Source: Sphingomonas kaistensis (lineage in GTDB: Bacteria > Pseudomonadota > Alphaproteobacteria > Sphingomonadales > Sphingomonadaceae). From it: a stretch of DNA of 64,000 nt. Both the position numbers and the translations under genes were made by a program. The stretch is taken from contig NZ_CP145607.1 in NCBI RefSeq assembly GCF_036884275.1, positions 2,715,001 through 2,779,000 on the forward strand, read 5' to 3'. Shown here one piece after another: positions 25,934-35,906 of this stretch. How positions within the stretch are numbered: the first letter of the stretch is position 1; the number at the start of each line of letters is the position of its first letter. The notes beneath the pieces are model-generated. The model saw only the letters and a program-made list of their open reading frames with translations, did not search any database and had not been told where the DNA came from.

Positions 25934-27684
25934 GCGGCCAGCAGCAACCGGTCGCGCCCGCTCCTTTTGGCGCGGTAGAGCGCCTCATCCGCGGCCTTGA
26001 GCGCGGCCCCCAGCCCCTCCGGACCCAGCTCCGCCACCCCGCCGCTGACTGTGAGCCGCACTGCCCCGGGCGACGCCGGAATAAGGCTGTTCGCGACGTC
26101 CTGCCGGATCCGCTCGCAGATGTCGTAGGCCTGGTCGATGTCGGCGTCCTCGATCAACAGGGCGAACTCCTCACCGCCCAGCCGTGCCAGCATGTCGACC
26201 GGCCTTGTCGACCGTAGCGCCCGAGCGGCAAAATTCTTCAGCACCTCGTCGCCCACATCGTGGCCGAAGCGGTCGTTGATGGTCTTGAAATGATCGAGAT
26301 CGAACAAGGCGACGCAGGTCCGCCCCGCCGCCCCGTCCGCCACGCGTCTCGCCGTGGCCCGTTCGAACGCCCGGCGATTGGGCAGCCCTGTCAGGCTGTC
26401 GGTCAGCGCCGCCTGCACCCATTCGCGCTCGTCGGCCTTGGCGCCGGTGATGTCGCGAATGTAGGATAATAGCTCGATCGGCTCGCCGTCCTCGTCCAGG
26501 AGCGCGCGCCCGTGGGTCGAGAACCAGCGCTGCTCGCCGCTCTTGATTATCGTGCGATAACTGTAGGTCCGCGCCTCACCCCCAGCGGCCAGCGTGGCAC
26601 GATGTTCATCCCGGACGTAGGCGAAATCCGCCTTGTCGATCAGCATCCGGCTGTGGCCACCGATCAGTTCACCGGGACGATAACCGGTGACCAATTCGAC
26701 CGAAGGCGAGGCGTAGAGGATCCGGCCGTCGGTCGAGATGCGCATGATGACGTCGGTACAATGCTCCGCCAGCAGCCGGAACTCGGCTTCGCTTCGCCGC
26801 AGGCTGCGATGGAGTTTCTGGCGGTTATGCAGGTCGGCCGCGATCGGGATCACCGTCAGCACCGTTGCCGCCAGATAGAATTGAAAGAATTGCATCCGGT
26901 CGCCAAGCGACGCGGCGGTCAGCGACACCGGGCCATAACCCTTGGCAGTCAGCAGGCCGCCGATCCCCGTCAGCAGCGCAAGGCTGACCGCGGCGCCCAG
27001 GCGGCCGAGCCGGAAGGTCACCAGTACCACCCACATCACCGGCAGGAACAGGATCGGCCAGCTGGTCTGCCAGAAGGTGAAGAAAACGATCAGTCCGACC
27101 GTCGGCAGAAGCCACAAGACCGATGTCCGGTGCCGCTGCAGGATCCGCCGGGTTTCCTGTTGCGCGGCGCGGCCGGTCATCATGTAGGCAATCGGGGTCA
27201 GCGCCAGATTGCCCAGCGCATGGCCGATCGCGAAATGCTTGATCGTCGGGGCGAAGCTGCCGCCGAACGCCCACAGGATCGCCCCCGCGACCGGCGCCAT
27301 CACGATCGGTCCGACGATCATCGCGATCAAGAACCGCCCGAACCAGTTGAGGCTCGCCATCAATTCGCCGCTGCTGCGATCGCGCTTCAGGAGATAGCCG
27401 GCGATCAGCGCCTCGCCCAGATTGGCGACCAGCAGGAACGGCGCGATCGCCCAGCCGAGCCCAAGGGTCCCGGTGACCAGCGCGCCCACCACGCCGCAGG
27501 TCAGCAGCGGCGCCCACCAGTTGCGCCGGGACGTGCGCACCAGCGCCGCGATCAGCAGCGCGCTTGCACCCCACAGGAACGCGACCCCGCCGTCGAACCG
27601 GGTCAGCGTCACCGCCAGCCCCGCCAGCAGCGCATATCCGAGCGCCAGCATCCATTGGCGAGCAAGCAATGTCGTCGAAGTCAT
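25930..27684 (-). CDS. MASE1-PAS-GGDEF diguanylate cyclase
   Basis: A 584-aa inner-membrane enzyme. Residues 1-290 hold eight or so hydrophobic segments of a MASE1 sensor. Then comes a PAS domain (LLAEHCTDVIMRISTDGRIL, PAC-like IELLSYIRDITG) and a GGDEF domain with ALTDSLTGLPNRRAFE and LARLGGEEFALLIE. The active loop is GGEEF, and RPVD five residues before it is a product-inhibition I-site, so it should make cyclic di-GMP with feedback control. There is no EAL domain. The ATG at 27684 is preferred over the preceding TTG. Confidence 0.92.
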   Translation of the reverse strand: MTSTTLLARQWMLALGYALLAGLAVTLTRFDGGVAFLWGASALLIAALVRTSRRNWWAPLLTCGVVGALVTGTLGLGWAIAPFLLVANLGEALIAGYLLKRDRSSGELMASLNWFGRFLIAMIVGPIVMAPVAGAILWAFGGSFAPTIKHFAIGHALGNLALTPIAYMMTGRAAQQETRRILQRHRTSVLWLLPTVGLIVFFTFWQTSWPILFLPVMWVVLVTFRLGRLGAAVSLALLTGIGGLLTAKGYGPVSLTAASLGDRMQFFQFYLAATVLTVIPIAADLHNRQKLHRSLRRSEAEFRLLAEHCTDVIMRISTDGRILYASPSVELVTGYRPGELIGGHSRMLIDKADFAYVRDEHRATLAAGGEARTYSYRTIIKSGEQRWFSTHGRALLDEDGEPIELLSYIRDITGAKADEREWVQAALTDSLTGLPNRRAFERATARRVADGAAGRTCVALFDLDHFKTINDRFGHDVGDEVLKNFAARALRSTRPVDMLARLGGEEFALLIEDADIDQAYDICERIRQDVANSLIPASPGAVRLTVSGGVAELGPEGLGAALKAADEALYRAKRSGRDRLLLAA

Positions 27685-27821
27685 CAAGGGGGGTGATGGC
27701 GGATTGCAGTTAATGGCGCGTGAGTATCAGTAGCCATTTCGGATGAAACTGGCACCGGACATTGCCCGTCCCGCCGCTGCAAGCTAGACGGCCGCGACTT
27801 CCTTCACAATCGAGAACACCC

Positions 27822-28922
27822 ATGGGCTTCCGCTGCGGCATCGTCGGCCTGCCGAACGTCGGCAAATCGACCCTTTTCAACGCGCTCACCGAAACGCAGG
27901 CGGCGCAAGCGGCCAATTATCCCTTCTGCACGATCGAGCCCAACGTCGGCCAGGTCGCGGTACCCGATCCCCGCCTCGACAAGCTGGCCGAGATCGCCAA
28001 ATCGGCCAAGATCATCGCCACGCAATTGGGCTTCGTCGACATCGCCGGCCTGGTGAAGGGCGCCAGCAAGGGCGAAGGGCTCGGCAATCAGTTCCTTGGC
28101 AACATCCGCGAGGTGGACGCCATCGTCCACGTCCTGCGCTGCTTCGAGAATGACGACATTCAGCATGTCGCAAACAAGGTCGACCCGCTGGCCGACGCCG
28201 AAGTGGTCGAAACCGAACTTCTGCTCGCCGACCTCGAAAGTCTTGAAAAGCGCGTTCCCAACCTCGTCAAGAAGGGCCAGCAGGGCGACAAGGAATCGAA
28301 GATCGCCGCTAGTGTCCTGACCCAGGCGCTCGAACTGCTCCGCGACGGCAAGCCCGCGCGCCTCACCGTCCCGAAGGACGAGGAAGAAGCGCGTGTCTTC
28401 GCGCAGGCCCAACTGATCACCGCCAAGCCGATCCTCTACGTCTGCAACGTCAACGAAGAAGATGCCGCCAACGGCAACGCGCTGTCGGCGCAGGTGTTCG
28501 CCAAGGCCAAGGCCGAAGGCGCCACCGCGGTGGTCGTCTCGGCCGCGATCGAATCCGAACTGGTCGGCATGGACGAGGCTGAGCGCCTCGAATTCCTCGC
28601 CGAAATGGGCCTCAAGGAAACCGGCCTCGCCCGCGTGATCCGCGCTGGCTACGAGCTGCTTCACCTCATCACCTTCTTCACCGTCGGCCCCAAGGAAGCC
28701 CGCGCCTGGACGGTCGAGAAAGGCGCCAAGGGCCCGCAGGCCGCGGGGGTCATCCATTCCGACTTCGAACGCGGCTTCATCCGCGCCGAAACCATCGCCT
28801 TCGACGATTATGTCGCCGTGGGCGGCGAAGCGGGCGCCCGCGACGCCGGCAAGCTGCGCCAGGAAGGCAAGGAATATGTCGTTGCAGACGGCGACGTGCT
28901 GCACTTCAAGTTCAACGTTTGA
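27822..28922 (+). CDS. ychF: YchF/OLA1-family P-loop ATPase
   Basis: A 366-aa Obg-related ATPase. GIVGLPNVGKSTLFNALTE is the P-loop, VDIAGLVKGASKGEGLGNQFL is G3/switch II, and CNVNEEDA replaces the GTP-specific NKxD, explaining ATP preference. The TGS domain closes the protein (TVEKGAKGPQAAGVIHSDFE, EYVVADGDVLHFKFNV). It binds ribosomes and catalase-type stress targets. The start was chosen for MGFRCGIVG, normal for the family. Confidence 0.97.
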   Translation: MGFRCGIVGLPNVGKSTLFNALTETQAAQAANYPFCTIEPNVGQVAVPDPRLDKLAEIAKSAKIIATQLGFVDIAGLVKGASKGEGLGNQFLGNIREVDAIVHVLRCFENDDIQHVANKVDPLADAEVVETELLLADLESLEKRVPNLVKKGQQGDKESKIAASVLTQALELLRDGKPARLTVPKDEEEARVFAQAQLITAKPILYVCNVNEEDAANGNALSAQVFAKAKAEGATAVVVSAAIESELVGMDEAERLEFLAEMGLKETGLARVIRAGYELLHLITFFTVGPKEARAWTVEKGAKGPQAAGVIHSDFERGFIRAETIAFDDYVAVGGEAGARDAGKLRQEGKEYVVADGDVLHFKFNV

Positions 28923-28965
28923 GCTCCTCAGAGATTCGCCGACTGATCAACCAACCCCGTTACGA

Positions 28966-30111
28966 TTACGGGGCGACTGCCGCGACAATTTCCGCCTGCT
29001 GCTCCTTCTTCAACGGCTGACCGACGCTTTGGTCCTTCAGTCGCATTGATGACCTGGCGGAAAGATAGTTTGTCGGCGCAAGCCAGCGTCGTCCGGTGCC
29101 CGGCACAGCCTTCTTGATCGGAATTCCGGCGACCAGCAGCGACACCCCCGGAAGTCGCTGCACGACCAGATGAATCGCGACCGGGATAAGGATGGACACA
29201 GCAGACAACACAACAAACGTCAGCGCGGTTGGCAGAACGACCAACCGCTCAAGCAAATGCCGAACCGCCGCACCTGAAATCGAGTGCCACAGAAAGATCG
29301 TATAGCTGTAGCGGCCAATCCACTGCGCGAATGCGATCCGGGGGCAGTGCACCAGCATCAGATAGGCGCCGGCAATCCCGCACATGGTCGCCGACAGCAT
29401 CCGGCGATGAAACTCGGTTCCTCCCGCCGTTTGCGCTGTCCACTGGAGCACAAGAACCGTCACGACCAGCGCAATTGCCAATCTGCTCAGTTCCGCCCTG
29501 GCAAGCAGGTGCAAATGATTCTGAAGGATCATCCCGACGATAAAGTAGGGCAGCAGGTACAGCGCACCATTGAAGCTGAGAAACGTCGTCGTGAAGAAGG
29601 TCCGCGACAACATTGTCGCAGCGAACCCGACGATCAGCAGGGTCGACCATCCCGGTCGGCTCTTGCTGTCCCAGATCGCCATGCAGAAGTAGATCAGAAG
29701 GATCGCCTGCAGGAACCAGAAATGCTGGTAATGGAAAAAGATCGCCTCCAGCGGGACGGTCTGATCCCCATAGACCATTCGACGCGCGACAACCGTGAAG
29801 AGCGTCGCGAAAAGCAGCGGCAATCCCAGCCTCTGCGCTCTTTTCCCAAGAAAATGTCCGAGATTGGACGAGGTGACTCGCCGGGAACCGTAAAGAAAAC
29901 CGGCAAGCAAGGCGAAGGTCGGCATGCGCAGGAAGTCGAGGCTGCTCATCGCCTGCCTCCAGGCACTGCCTTCCGGCAAATGCATTCCGTTGTCGCTGGT
30001 CGGCCCGACGACATGGTAAAAAACCAGCGCCAGACAGGCGATCCCGCGCACTGTCATCAGTTCAAGTCTTGGCGCCTGGAATTGCCCAGCCGCACTTATT
30101 CTCGGAGTCAT
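28966..30111 (-). CDS. Acyltransferase-3 family membrane protein
   Basis: A 381-aa protein with about ten hydrophobic segments. The N-terminal signature is LELMTVRGIACLALVFYHV (catalytic-type His in the first helix) and SLDFLRMPTFALLAGFLYG; a third block, HFWFLQAILLIYFCMAI, is also typical. The family O-acylates polysaccharides, LPS or small molecules at the membrane. The DNA is visibly less GC-rich than its neighbours, suggesting acquisition. The ATG at 30111 is used; one at 30156 is in frame. Confidence 0.8.
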   Translation of the reverse strand: MTPRISAAGQFQAPRLELMTVRGIACLALVFYHVVGPTSDNGMHLPEGSAWRQAMSSLDFLRMPTFALLAGFLYGSRRVTSSNLGHFLGKRAQRLGLPLLFATLFTVVARRMVYGDQTVPLEAIFFHYQHFWFLQAILLIYFCMAIWDSKSRPGWSTLLIVGFAATMLSRTFFTTTFLSFNGALYLLPYFIVGMILQNHLHLLARAELSRLAIALVVTVLVLQWTAQTAGGTEFHRRMLSATMCGIAGAYLMLVHCPRIAFAQWIGRYSYTIFLWHSISGAAVRHLLERLVVLPTALTFVVLSAVSILIPVAIHLVVQRLPGVSLLVAGIPIKKAVPGTGRRWLAPTNYLSARSSMRLKDQSVGQPLKKEQQAEIVAAVAP

Positions 30112-30320
30112 ACGCGAGCACCATCCCCATGTGCACAACAGTGCGACCCCGAGCATGGTGCGCTATCGTTCAACAGTGGGTGGTAAAGTGATAATTACCG
30201 GAAATCGAGCGCCAGTTGATCGTATTGTCCAAAATGGAACAGTCGAGATCCGAGCGATCGATCCGGCACTATTGTTACGGATCGCGAAAACCGACCTGTC
30301 CTGCCCTTGCCGATAGTAAT

Positions 30321-30641
30321 CTACGGCAGCCCAATATCCGACAGCCACCAAATGATGGCGCCTGCCATCACCGCCAGCGCCGTCAGCATCAGGCGTTTGC
30401 CAAGGCTCATCCTGAATACGTGCGGATTGTCCGCCCGATATTGTTCGGCCTGATTCCACGCCGCCCGGTTGGCGGATAGCAACCCCATGTCGAGCGGGCC
30501 GGTTGCCACCAGCCGCTCGCCGACCTCGCGATGCTCTTCGGGATCGAGCTCGGGATAGCGCAACAGCAATTCTTCGAGGCGCGTCAGGGATTGAAGGTCG
30601 TCCGCCCACCGGGCGCGACCTGCGTCTTCGTTCGATAACAT
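30321..30641 (-). CDS. Small hypothetical protein with a C-terminal membrane anchor, 106 aa
   Basis: The soluble helical part (LQSLTRLEELLLRYPELDPE, then HREVGERLVATGPLDMGLLS) is followed by a tail anchor near residues 82-101 (LMLTALAVMAGAIIWWL). GGAG precedes the ATG at 30641. Function unknown. It is the last of three small genes read on the minus strand. Confidence 0.65.
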   Translation of the reverse strand: MLSNEDAGRARWADDLQSLTRLEELLLRYPELDPEEHREVGERLVATGPLDMGLLSANRAAWNQAEQYRADNPHVFRMSLGKRLMLTALAVMAGAIIWWLSDIGLP

Positions 30642-30708
30642 GCAAAACTCCAGCGGCGCCGGGCGCCATCGCACCCGGGCCGGTTCAATCAGTCAGAAAA
30701 GGGCGCCG

Positions 30709-30876
30709 TCAGCGGCGGCGGCGAAGCAGACGCTCGAAGCGGCTCCTGATCACCTGTTTCAGGCGCCGCAGCCGGAACACGCGAAGCGGGCTCGGCCGCT
30801 CACGCCGCAGTTCACCCGCAAGCGCACGGTCGATGACATAGCTGAGCGTGGTCAGCCGCAGGGTCTGGGTCGACAT
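30709..30876 (-). CDS. Very small arginine-rich protein, 55 aa
   Basis: The sequence runs MSTQTLRLTTLSYVIDRALA and ends in a basic tail (FRLRRLKQVIRSRFERLLRRRR). GGAG sits 7 bases upstream of the ATG at 30876. About one residue in four is arginine, giving an amphipathic helix that could bind nucleic acid or membrane. No family recognised. It lies between two other small minus-strand genes. Confidence 0.5.
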   Translation of the reverse strand: MSTQTLRLTTLSYVIDRALAGELRRERPSPLRVFRLRRLKQVIRSRFERLLRRRR

Positions 30877-30946
30877 GGCAAATCTCCATTGCTGCCGTCA
30901 GCACGATCGGCTGCGGCATGGCTGTTCGATGCTTGGAAAGGATCGA

Positions 30947-31300
30947 TCAGGCGGCTGGAGGTGCCCTGGCGCGATACGGCGCGCCGCCGGCGACGGCGTC
31001 GACACGGCGGGAGACAAGAGCCTGCTCGCCGACGGGACGCAGGACACTCGTCCTGACCTCGCTGGCGAACGGCGGGAGAATGACGGGATCGGGATCGTGC
31101 CGCTGGTTCTTGATCGCCGCGCGGCCGTCGTTCCCGGCAGGCGCGATGACGAGGCGCTTGGCAAAGGCCGAGGCAGCGTGCGGCTGCGCTTCGACCGGTA
31201 CGGGTGATAGGGTGGCACCCGTCAGGATCCCGTAGAACAGGGCAAGCAGCAGCGCGAGGCTGCGGTGCGCGGCTGGCCGGCTGGAGTCCGAGAGGGTCAT
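30947..31300 (-). CDS. Small exported hypothetical protein, 117 aa
   Basis: A hydrophobic segment at residues 14-33 (SLALLLALFYGILTGATLSP) acts as a signal peptide or anchor, and the rest is a basic Pro/Arg/Ala-rich tail without a recognised domain. The ATG at 31300 follows GGGCAGG. It is probably the first of the three small genes ending at 30321. Function unknown. Confidence 0.5.
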   Translation of the reverse strand: MTLSDSSRPAAHRSLALLLALFYGILTGATLSPVPVEAQPHAASAFAKRLVIAPAGNDGRAAIKNQRHDPDPVILPPFASEVRTSVLRPVGEQALVSRRVDAVAGGAPYRARAPPAA

Positions 31301-31368
31301 GATCCTGCCCTTCCATATGGCTCGGCGAACCCGAACCGCAACCCTTCAGCGCTGGTCGGAAAGCCGTC

Positions 31369-31902
31369 TCAGTGTCCGGGAAACGCCAGCAGGCTCTGCG
31401 TCGCCACGCCCTCGGCCTCGAGACTGGCCGCGCCGCCGAGATCAGGCAGGTCAATCAGGAATCGCGCGCCGGTCACCACCCCGCCCGCCCTGCGCACCAG
31501 CCGCGCCGCGGCCAGCGCGGTTCCGCCGGTGGCGATCAGATCGTCGGCCAGCAGCACCGTGGCACCCGGCGCGCAGGCGTCGACGTGCATCGCCAGCCGG
31601 TCGGTCCCATATTCCAGCGCGTAATCCTCGGCGATGGTGGCGCCGGGCAGCTTGCCGTCCTTGCGGATCAGCAGCAGCCCGGCGCCCAGCTTCAGCGCCA
31701 GCGCAGTGGCGACGACGAAACCGCGCGCTTCCATTCCTGCGACGAGATCGGGGCGCCCGTCCACGGTGTCGGCCAGATGATCGATCGCCGCCGCAAAGCC
31801 TTCCGCATGAAGCAGTAAGGTCGTCACGTCGCGAAACAGGATCCCGGGCTTGGGATGATCCGGGATGGTCCGCACCAGGCTCTGCAATTCGTCTCGGGTC
31901 AT
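31369..31902 (-). CDS. apt: Adenine phosphoribosyltransferase
   Basis: A 177-aa type I PRTase salvaging adenine to AMP with PRPP. IPDHPKPGILFRDVTTLL is the Apt-specific N-terminus, MEARGFVVATALALKLGAG the flexible-loop region, and TVLLADDLIATGGTALAAA the PRPP-binding motif. The ATG at 31902 is the start; a longer version would include terminator sequence. It lies just beyond the petC terminator and is read from its own signal. Confidence 0.95.
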   Translation of the reverse strand: MTRDELQSLVRTIPDHPKPGILFRDVTTLLLHAEGFAAAIDHLADTVDGRPDLVAGMEARGFVVATALALKLGAGLLLIRKDGKLPGATIAEDYALEYGTDRLAMHVDACAPGATVLLADDLIATGGTALAAARLVRRAGGVVTGARFLIDLPDLGGAASLEAEGVATQSLLAFPGH

Positions 31903-31923
31903 CGCTTGTGTCTCTTTCCAAAG

Positions 31924-31962
31924 AAGAAAGGCCCCCGTCACGCGGACGAGGGCCTTTCTTTT
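31924..31962 (-). terminator. Terminator after the pet operon
   Basis: AGAAAGGCCC-CCGTC pairs with GACG-AGGGCCTTTCT around ACGCG. It lies 20-60 bases after the cytochrome c1 stop on the minus strand and is followed by TTCTTTGG. The near symmetry may let it work in both directions. Confidence 0.75.
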
Positions 31963-31982
31963 GAAAGCCGGTGGCGGAGGGC

Positions 31983-32918
31983 CTAGCCAGCGATGCCGCT
32001 GTCGGCCTTGGCCTCGTCCATCCGCTCGCGGAACTCGGGGTCCAGCGGGCCGCGGATCGATACCTGGCGCTTCGCATTCGCCCAGATGTTGCGATACGCC
32101 ATGTAGGCCAGCACCGTGGCGATCAGCAGGAACACCAGCACCGCCCAGCCCGCACGATGACGCGCCTCAAGGGTCGGCTCGGCCGTCCAGACCAGGAACG
32201 CCGACACGTCCTTGGCCATCTGATCGACGGTCGCCTTGGTGCCGTCGGCATAAGTCACCTGCCCATCGGACACGAGCGGCGCCGGCATGGCGATGTTGAG
32301 GTTGGCGAAATACGGGTTGAAGTGCAGTCCCTGCGGCGGCTTCGCATCGTTCGGCACCGGCTTGCCTTCCGCATTGCGGTAGGTGTCGGCGTTCGCATAG
32401 CCGGTCAGCAGCGAGTAAACGTAGTTCGCGCCGTCGTGCCGGGCTTCGGTGATCAGGCTGAGATCGGGCGGATAGGCATTGTTGTTGGCCGCACGCGCCG
32501 CCGTCTCGTTCGGATACGGCGAGGGGAAGCGGTCGGACACCAGCGCCTTGCGGGTCGCCGCTTCACCCGTATCGGGATTCACCGACGGCACCTCGATCGC
32601 CCACTGATTGGCGATCGCCTTCACTTCGGCTTCCGAATAGCCAAGGTCGGTCAGCTGGTAAAAACTGACGTACTTCATGCCATGGCAGGCCGCGCACACT
32701 TCCTTGTAGACCTGGAAGCCGCGTTGCAGCTGCTGGCGGTCGAACTTGCCCATCATGCCGTCCGAAGGAAGCTCCGCGTCGCGCGGGTCCTTGTGGAAGT
32801 AATAATAAGCGGCGTGCTCGGGTGGATTGCGGAAATAATCCAAGCCGTTGACGACCAGCGACCAGAGCAGGACGAAAACGAACCCTGCGCCGACGAAGAA
32901 ACCGATGATGCGGACCAT
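31983..32918 (-). CDS. petC: Cytochrome c1 of the bc1 complex
   Basis: A 311-aa membrane-anchored haem protein. An N-terminal hydrophobic segment (RIIGFFVGAGFVFVLLWSLV) leads to the CxxCH haem site in YKEVCAACHGMKYVSF. The distal Met ligand region is near NIAMPAPLV, and a C-terminal anchor (WAVLVFLLIATVLAYMAY) holds it in the inner membrane. It passes electrons from the Rieske protein to cytochrome c. It is third in petA-petB-petC, 16 bases after petB; the ATG at 32918 gives the normal N-terminus. Confidence 0.95.
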   Translation of the reverse strand: MVRIIGFFVGAGFVFVLLWSLVVNGLDYFRNPPEHAAYYYFHKDPRDAELPSDGMMGKFDRQQLQRGFQVYKEVCAACHGMKYVSFYQLTDLGYSEAEVKAIANQWAIEVPSVNPDTGEAATRKALVSDRFPSPYPNETAARAANNNAYPPDLSLITEARHDGANYVYSLLTGYANADTYRNAEGKPVPNDAKPPQGLHFNPYFANLNIAMPAPLVSDGQVTYADGTKATVDQMAKDVSAFLVWTAEPTLEARHRAGWAVLVFLLIATVLAYMAYRNIWANAKRQVSIRGPLDPEFRERMDEAKADSGIAG

Positions 32919-32934
32919 GGGTCTGATGTCTTTC

Positions 32935-34251
32935 TTATTCGGCCGGCTGCGGCGCGGTGGTCGAACCCGACGGAGCCAGGCCATAGGGCCGGCTTTCCGC
33001 CTTTTCACCGTGCAGCACGCTTTCGGAGATGCTGTTGGGGAGCGGCCGCGGCTTCTCGAACTTCGAGACGAGCGGCAGGATGATCAGGAAGTGCGCGAAA
33101 TAATAAGCCGCGCAGATCTGGCTCAGCGCGATCCACGGCTGCTCCGCCGGCATGACGCCGCACAGGCCGAGGACCATGATGTCCGCCACCAGCACCCAGA
33201 AGAAGATCTTGTAGACCGGGCGGTAGCTGGTCGAACGGATCGGCGAGCGGTCCAGCCAAGTCAGGAAGAACAACAGCAGGATCGAGCCGAACATCGCCAG
33301 CACGCCCCACAGCTTGGCGGGCAGGATGAAGTCGACGGTGAAGGCGCGCAGGATCGCGTAGAACGGCCAGAAATACCATTCGGGGACGATGTGCGCCGGG
33401 GTCACCAGCGGGTTCGCCTCGATGTAGTTGTCGGGGTGGCCGAGGCTGTACGGGAAGAAATAGACCACCAGCGCGAAGATGATCAGCGCGACGCCGATGC
33501 CGAAGCCGTCCTTCGCCGTGTAGAACGGGTGGAAAGGCAGCGTGTCCTTCTCGTTCTTGACGTCCACGCCCGTCGGGTTCGACGACCCCGGGATGTGAAG
33601 CGCCCAGATCTTCAATATGGTGACGCCCGCGATCACGAACGGCAGCAGATAGTGGAGCGAGAAGAAGCGGGTCAGCGCGGCCTGGTCGGGGGCATAGCCG
33701 CCGAGAATGAACACGCGCAGCGGCTCGCCGACCACCGGAATGGCCGAGAAGAAGCCGGTGATGACCTGCGCGCCCCAGTAGCTCATCTGGCCCCAGGGGA
33801 GGACGTAGCCCATGAAGGCGGTCGCCATCATCAGAAGGTAGATGACGAGGCCCAGCAGCCACACCATCTCGCGCGGCGCCTTGTACGAACCGTAATAAAG
33901 CCCGCGGAAGATGTGGATGTAGACGATGGCGAAGAAGAAGCTCGCGCCGTTCTGGTGAACGTAGCGCAGCACCCAGCCCGCCGGCACGTCGCGCATGATG
34001 CGCTCGACGCTGTCGAACGCGCCTCCGGTAAAGCTGTAATAATGCATCGCCAGCACGATGCCGGTGATGATCTGGATCATCAGCGCGAGCCCCGCGAGGA
34101 CGCCGAAGTTCCAGAAATAGTTGAGGTTGCGCGGCACGGGATAACCGCCGCCGATGGCGCCATAAACGAGGCGCGGGACCGGCAGACGCTGGTCCATCCA
34201 CTTCATGAACGGCGAGGTGGGTTCGTAGGGCTTGGCCCAGGCAAAGCTCAT
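32935..34251 (-). CDS. petB: Cytochrome b of the bc1 complex
   Basis: A 438-aa polytopic protein with eight helices. Haem ligands are in [17 protein letters not shown] and [22 protein letters not shown] (helix B) and in [10 protein letters not shown] (helix D). The PEWY Qo-site motif is present in [32 protein letters not shown] is the cd1 helix. The ATG at 34251 starts [11 protein letters not shown], 11 bases after petA, so the operon is tight. Confidence 0.97.
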   Translation of the reverse strand: MSFAWAKPYEPTSPFMKWMDQRLPVPRLVYGAIGGGYPVPRNLNYFWNFGVLAGLALMIQIITGIVLAMHYYSFTGGAFDSVERIMRDVPAGWVLRYVHQNGASFFFAIVYIHIFRGLYYGSYKAPREMVWLLGLVIYLLMMATAFMGYVLPWGQMSYWGAQVITGFFSAIPVVGEPLRVFILGGYAPDQAALTRFFSLHYLLPFVIAGVTILKIWALHIPGSSNPTGVDVKNEKDTLPFHPFYTAKDGFGIGVALIIFALVVYFFPYSLGHPDNYIEANPLVTPAHIVPEWYFWPFYAILRAFTVDFILPAKLWGVLAMFGSILLLFFLTWLDRSPIRSTSYRPVYKIFFWVLVADIMVLGLCGVMPAEQPWIALSQICAAYYFAHFLIILPLVSKFEKPRPLPNSISESVLHGEKAESRPYGLAPSGSTTAPQPAE

Positions 34252-34262
34252 GGTGTCAGTCC

Positions 34263-34850
34263 TCAACCGATCCGGACAACGGTGTCGCTAGCAAATTCAA
34301 AGTCGGGCACAACGAGATTGAGCGGCGCCGGACCCTTACGGATGCGTGCGGCCGTGTCGTAGTGCGAGCCGTGGCACGGGCAGAAATATCCGCCGTAATC
34401 GCCCTTGGTCTCCCCCTCGCCGATGCCGAGCGGCACGCAGCCGAGGTGGGTGCAGACGCCGAGCGTGATCAACCACTGATTCTTGCCGGGTTTGGTGCGG
34501 TCGGCGAGCGACTGCGGATCGCGCAGTTCGCTCAGCTGCACCGCATTGGCAGCCTGGATTTCGGCCGGGGTCAGCTGCTTGATGAACACCGGCTGCTTGC
34601 GCCAGCTGGTCTTGATGCCCTGGCCCGGCTGGATCTTGGAGATGTCGACCTCGATCGACGACAGCGCGAGCACGTCGGCCGAGGGGCTGGCCTGCATCAG
34701 GAGCGGCGCCACGGCGGTCGCCGCGCCGACGCCTGCAAAGCTCACCGCGGCAATGTTGATGAAATCGCGGCGGCGAACGCCCGGATCGCCCGCTTCGGCC
34801 GGGGTCGGCTCGCCGGGCATCCGCGGCTGGGTTTGTTCAACGGTGGCCAT
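34263..34850 (-). CDS. petA: Rieske iron-sulfur subunit of the bc1 complex
   Basis: A 195-aa protein. The N-terminal [19 protein letters not shown] is a twin-arginine-like uncleaved anchor. The 2Fe-2S motifs are [10 protein letters not shown] and CPCHGSHYD (residues about 138-167). It moves electrons from ubiquinol at the Qo site to cytochrome c1. It is the first gene of petABC; the ATG at 34850 was chosen because upstream codons add a non-conserved extension. Confidence 0.96.
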   Translation of the reverse strand: MATVEQTQPRMPGEPTPAEAGDPGVRRRDFINIAAVSFAGVGAATAVAPLLMQASPSADVLALSSIEVDISKIQPGQGIKTSWRKQPVFIKQLTPAEIQAANAVQLSELRDPQSLADRTKPGKNQWLITLGVCTHLGCVPLGIGEGETKGDYGGYFCPCHGSHYDTAARIRKGPAPLNLVVPDFEFASDTVVRIG

Positions 34851-35059
34851 CAACGGGTCCTTGAGCTCGCTTGTTGGCGCCCTAAACGGGAGCATGACGT
34901 GAAGCCGCCCCGGCGACGCGGAACGGGCTAATCGCCGCGCCTGATAGCGGGGCGTTCATCTCTCCTCAAGGGTGCAATGGACGCTTCAATGCCGAAACGA
35001 CCAAGGGGTGTGATCTCGTTTCTTGGCGAGCGCCCCCCGACCGGCTAGCCACGCGCGCC

Positions 35060-35905
35060 ATGCAAGCCCTCGACGAGCAACAATCCGCCGCCCGCGCCTG
35101 GTTCGAATCTCTGCGCAATCGAATCTGCGCCGAGTTCGAAGCGATCGAGCGCGAAGCCGGCTCCGACGCCTCCTTCGAATACACCCCGTGGGATCGCGAA
35201 GATCCGTCGGGCGAGCCGGGCGGCGGCGGCGTTCGGGGCGTCATGAAGGGCTGCGTGTTCGAAAAGGTCGGCGTCAACGTCTCTACCGTCGGCGGCACCT
35301 TTACCGAGGAATTCGCAAAGTCGATTCCCGGCTCCAGCGAAAACGGCAATCGCTTTTTCGCCACCGGGATCAGCCTCGTCGCGCACATGGCCAACCCGCA
35401 CGTCCCCGCGGTACATATGAACACCCGCTTCCTGTGCACCGCCCGCCGCTGGTTCGGGGGCGGCGCCGACCTCAACCCGGCGATTCCCTACCCGCAAGAT
35501 ACGCAAAGCTTTCACGCCGCGCTGAAAGCCGCCTGCGATGCCCACGGCGCCGACTATTACGAGCGCTATTCCAAATGGTGCGAAGACTATTTCTGGCTTC
35601 CCCACCGCAAGGTCGCGCGCGGGGTAGGCGGAATTTTCTACGACCGACTGGAAGGCGATTTCGCCGACAATTTCGCCTTCACCCGCGACGTCGGCGAAGC
35701 CTTTCTCGCCGCTTATCCGCAGATCGTCCGCGCCCGCATGGACACACCGTTCGACGAGGCCGACATGAACCGCCTGCTCGAGTTTCGCGGCCGCTATGCC
35801 GAATTCAACCTGCTCTACGACCGGGGCACGATCTTCGGCCTCAAGACCGGCGGCAACGTCGACGCCATCCTGATGAGCCTGCCCCCGCTGGCAAAGTGGA
35901 GCTGA
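35060..35905 (+). CDS. hemF: Oxygen-dependent coproporphyrinogen III oxidase
   Basis: A 281-aa enzyme converting coproporphyrinogen III to protoporphyrinogen IX in haem synthesis. Signatures: GGGGVRGVMKGCVFEKVGVN, HMNTRFLCTARRWFGGGADL, YYERYSKWCEDYFWLPHR and ARGVGGIFYDRL, and the C-terminal YAEFNLLYDRGTIFGLKTGG. It is of full normal length and divergent from petA, linking haem supply to the bc1 complex. There is one base between its stop and the next minus-strand gene. Confidence 0.97.
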   Translation: MQALDEQQSAARAWFESLRNRICAEFEAIEREAGSDASFEYTPWDREDPSGEPGGGGVRGVMKGCVFEKVGVNVSTVGGTFTEEFAKSIPGSSENGNRFFATGISLVAHMANPHVPAVHMNTRFLCTARRWFGGGADLNPAIPYPQDTQSFHAALKAACDAHGADYYERYSKWCEDYFWLPHRKVARGVGGIFYDRLEGDFADNFAFTRDVGEAFLAAYPQIVRARMDTPFDEADMNRLLEFRGRYAEFNLLYDRGTIFGLKTGGNVDAILMSLPPLAKWS

Positions 35906-35906
35906 C

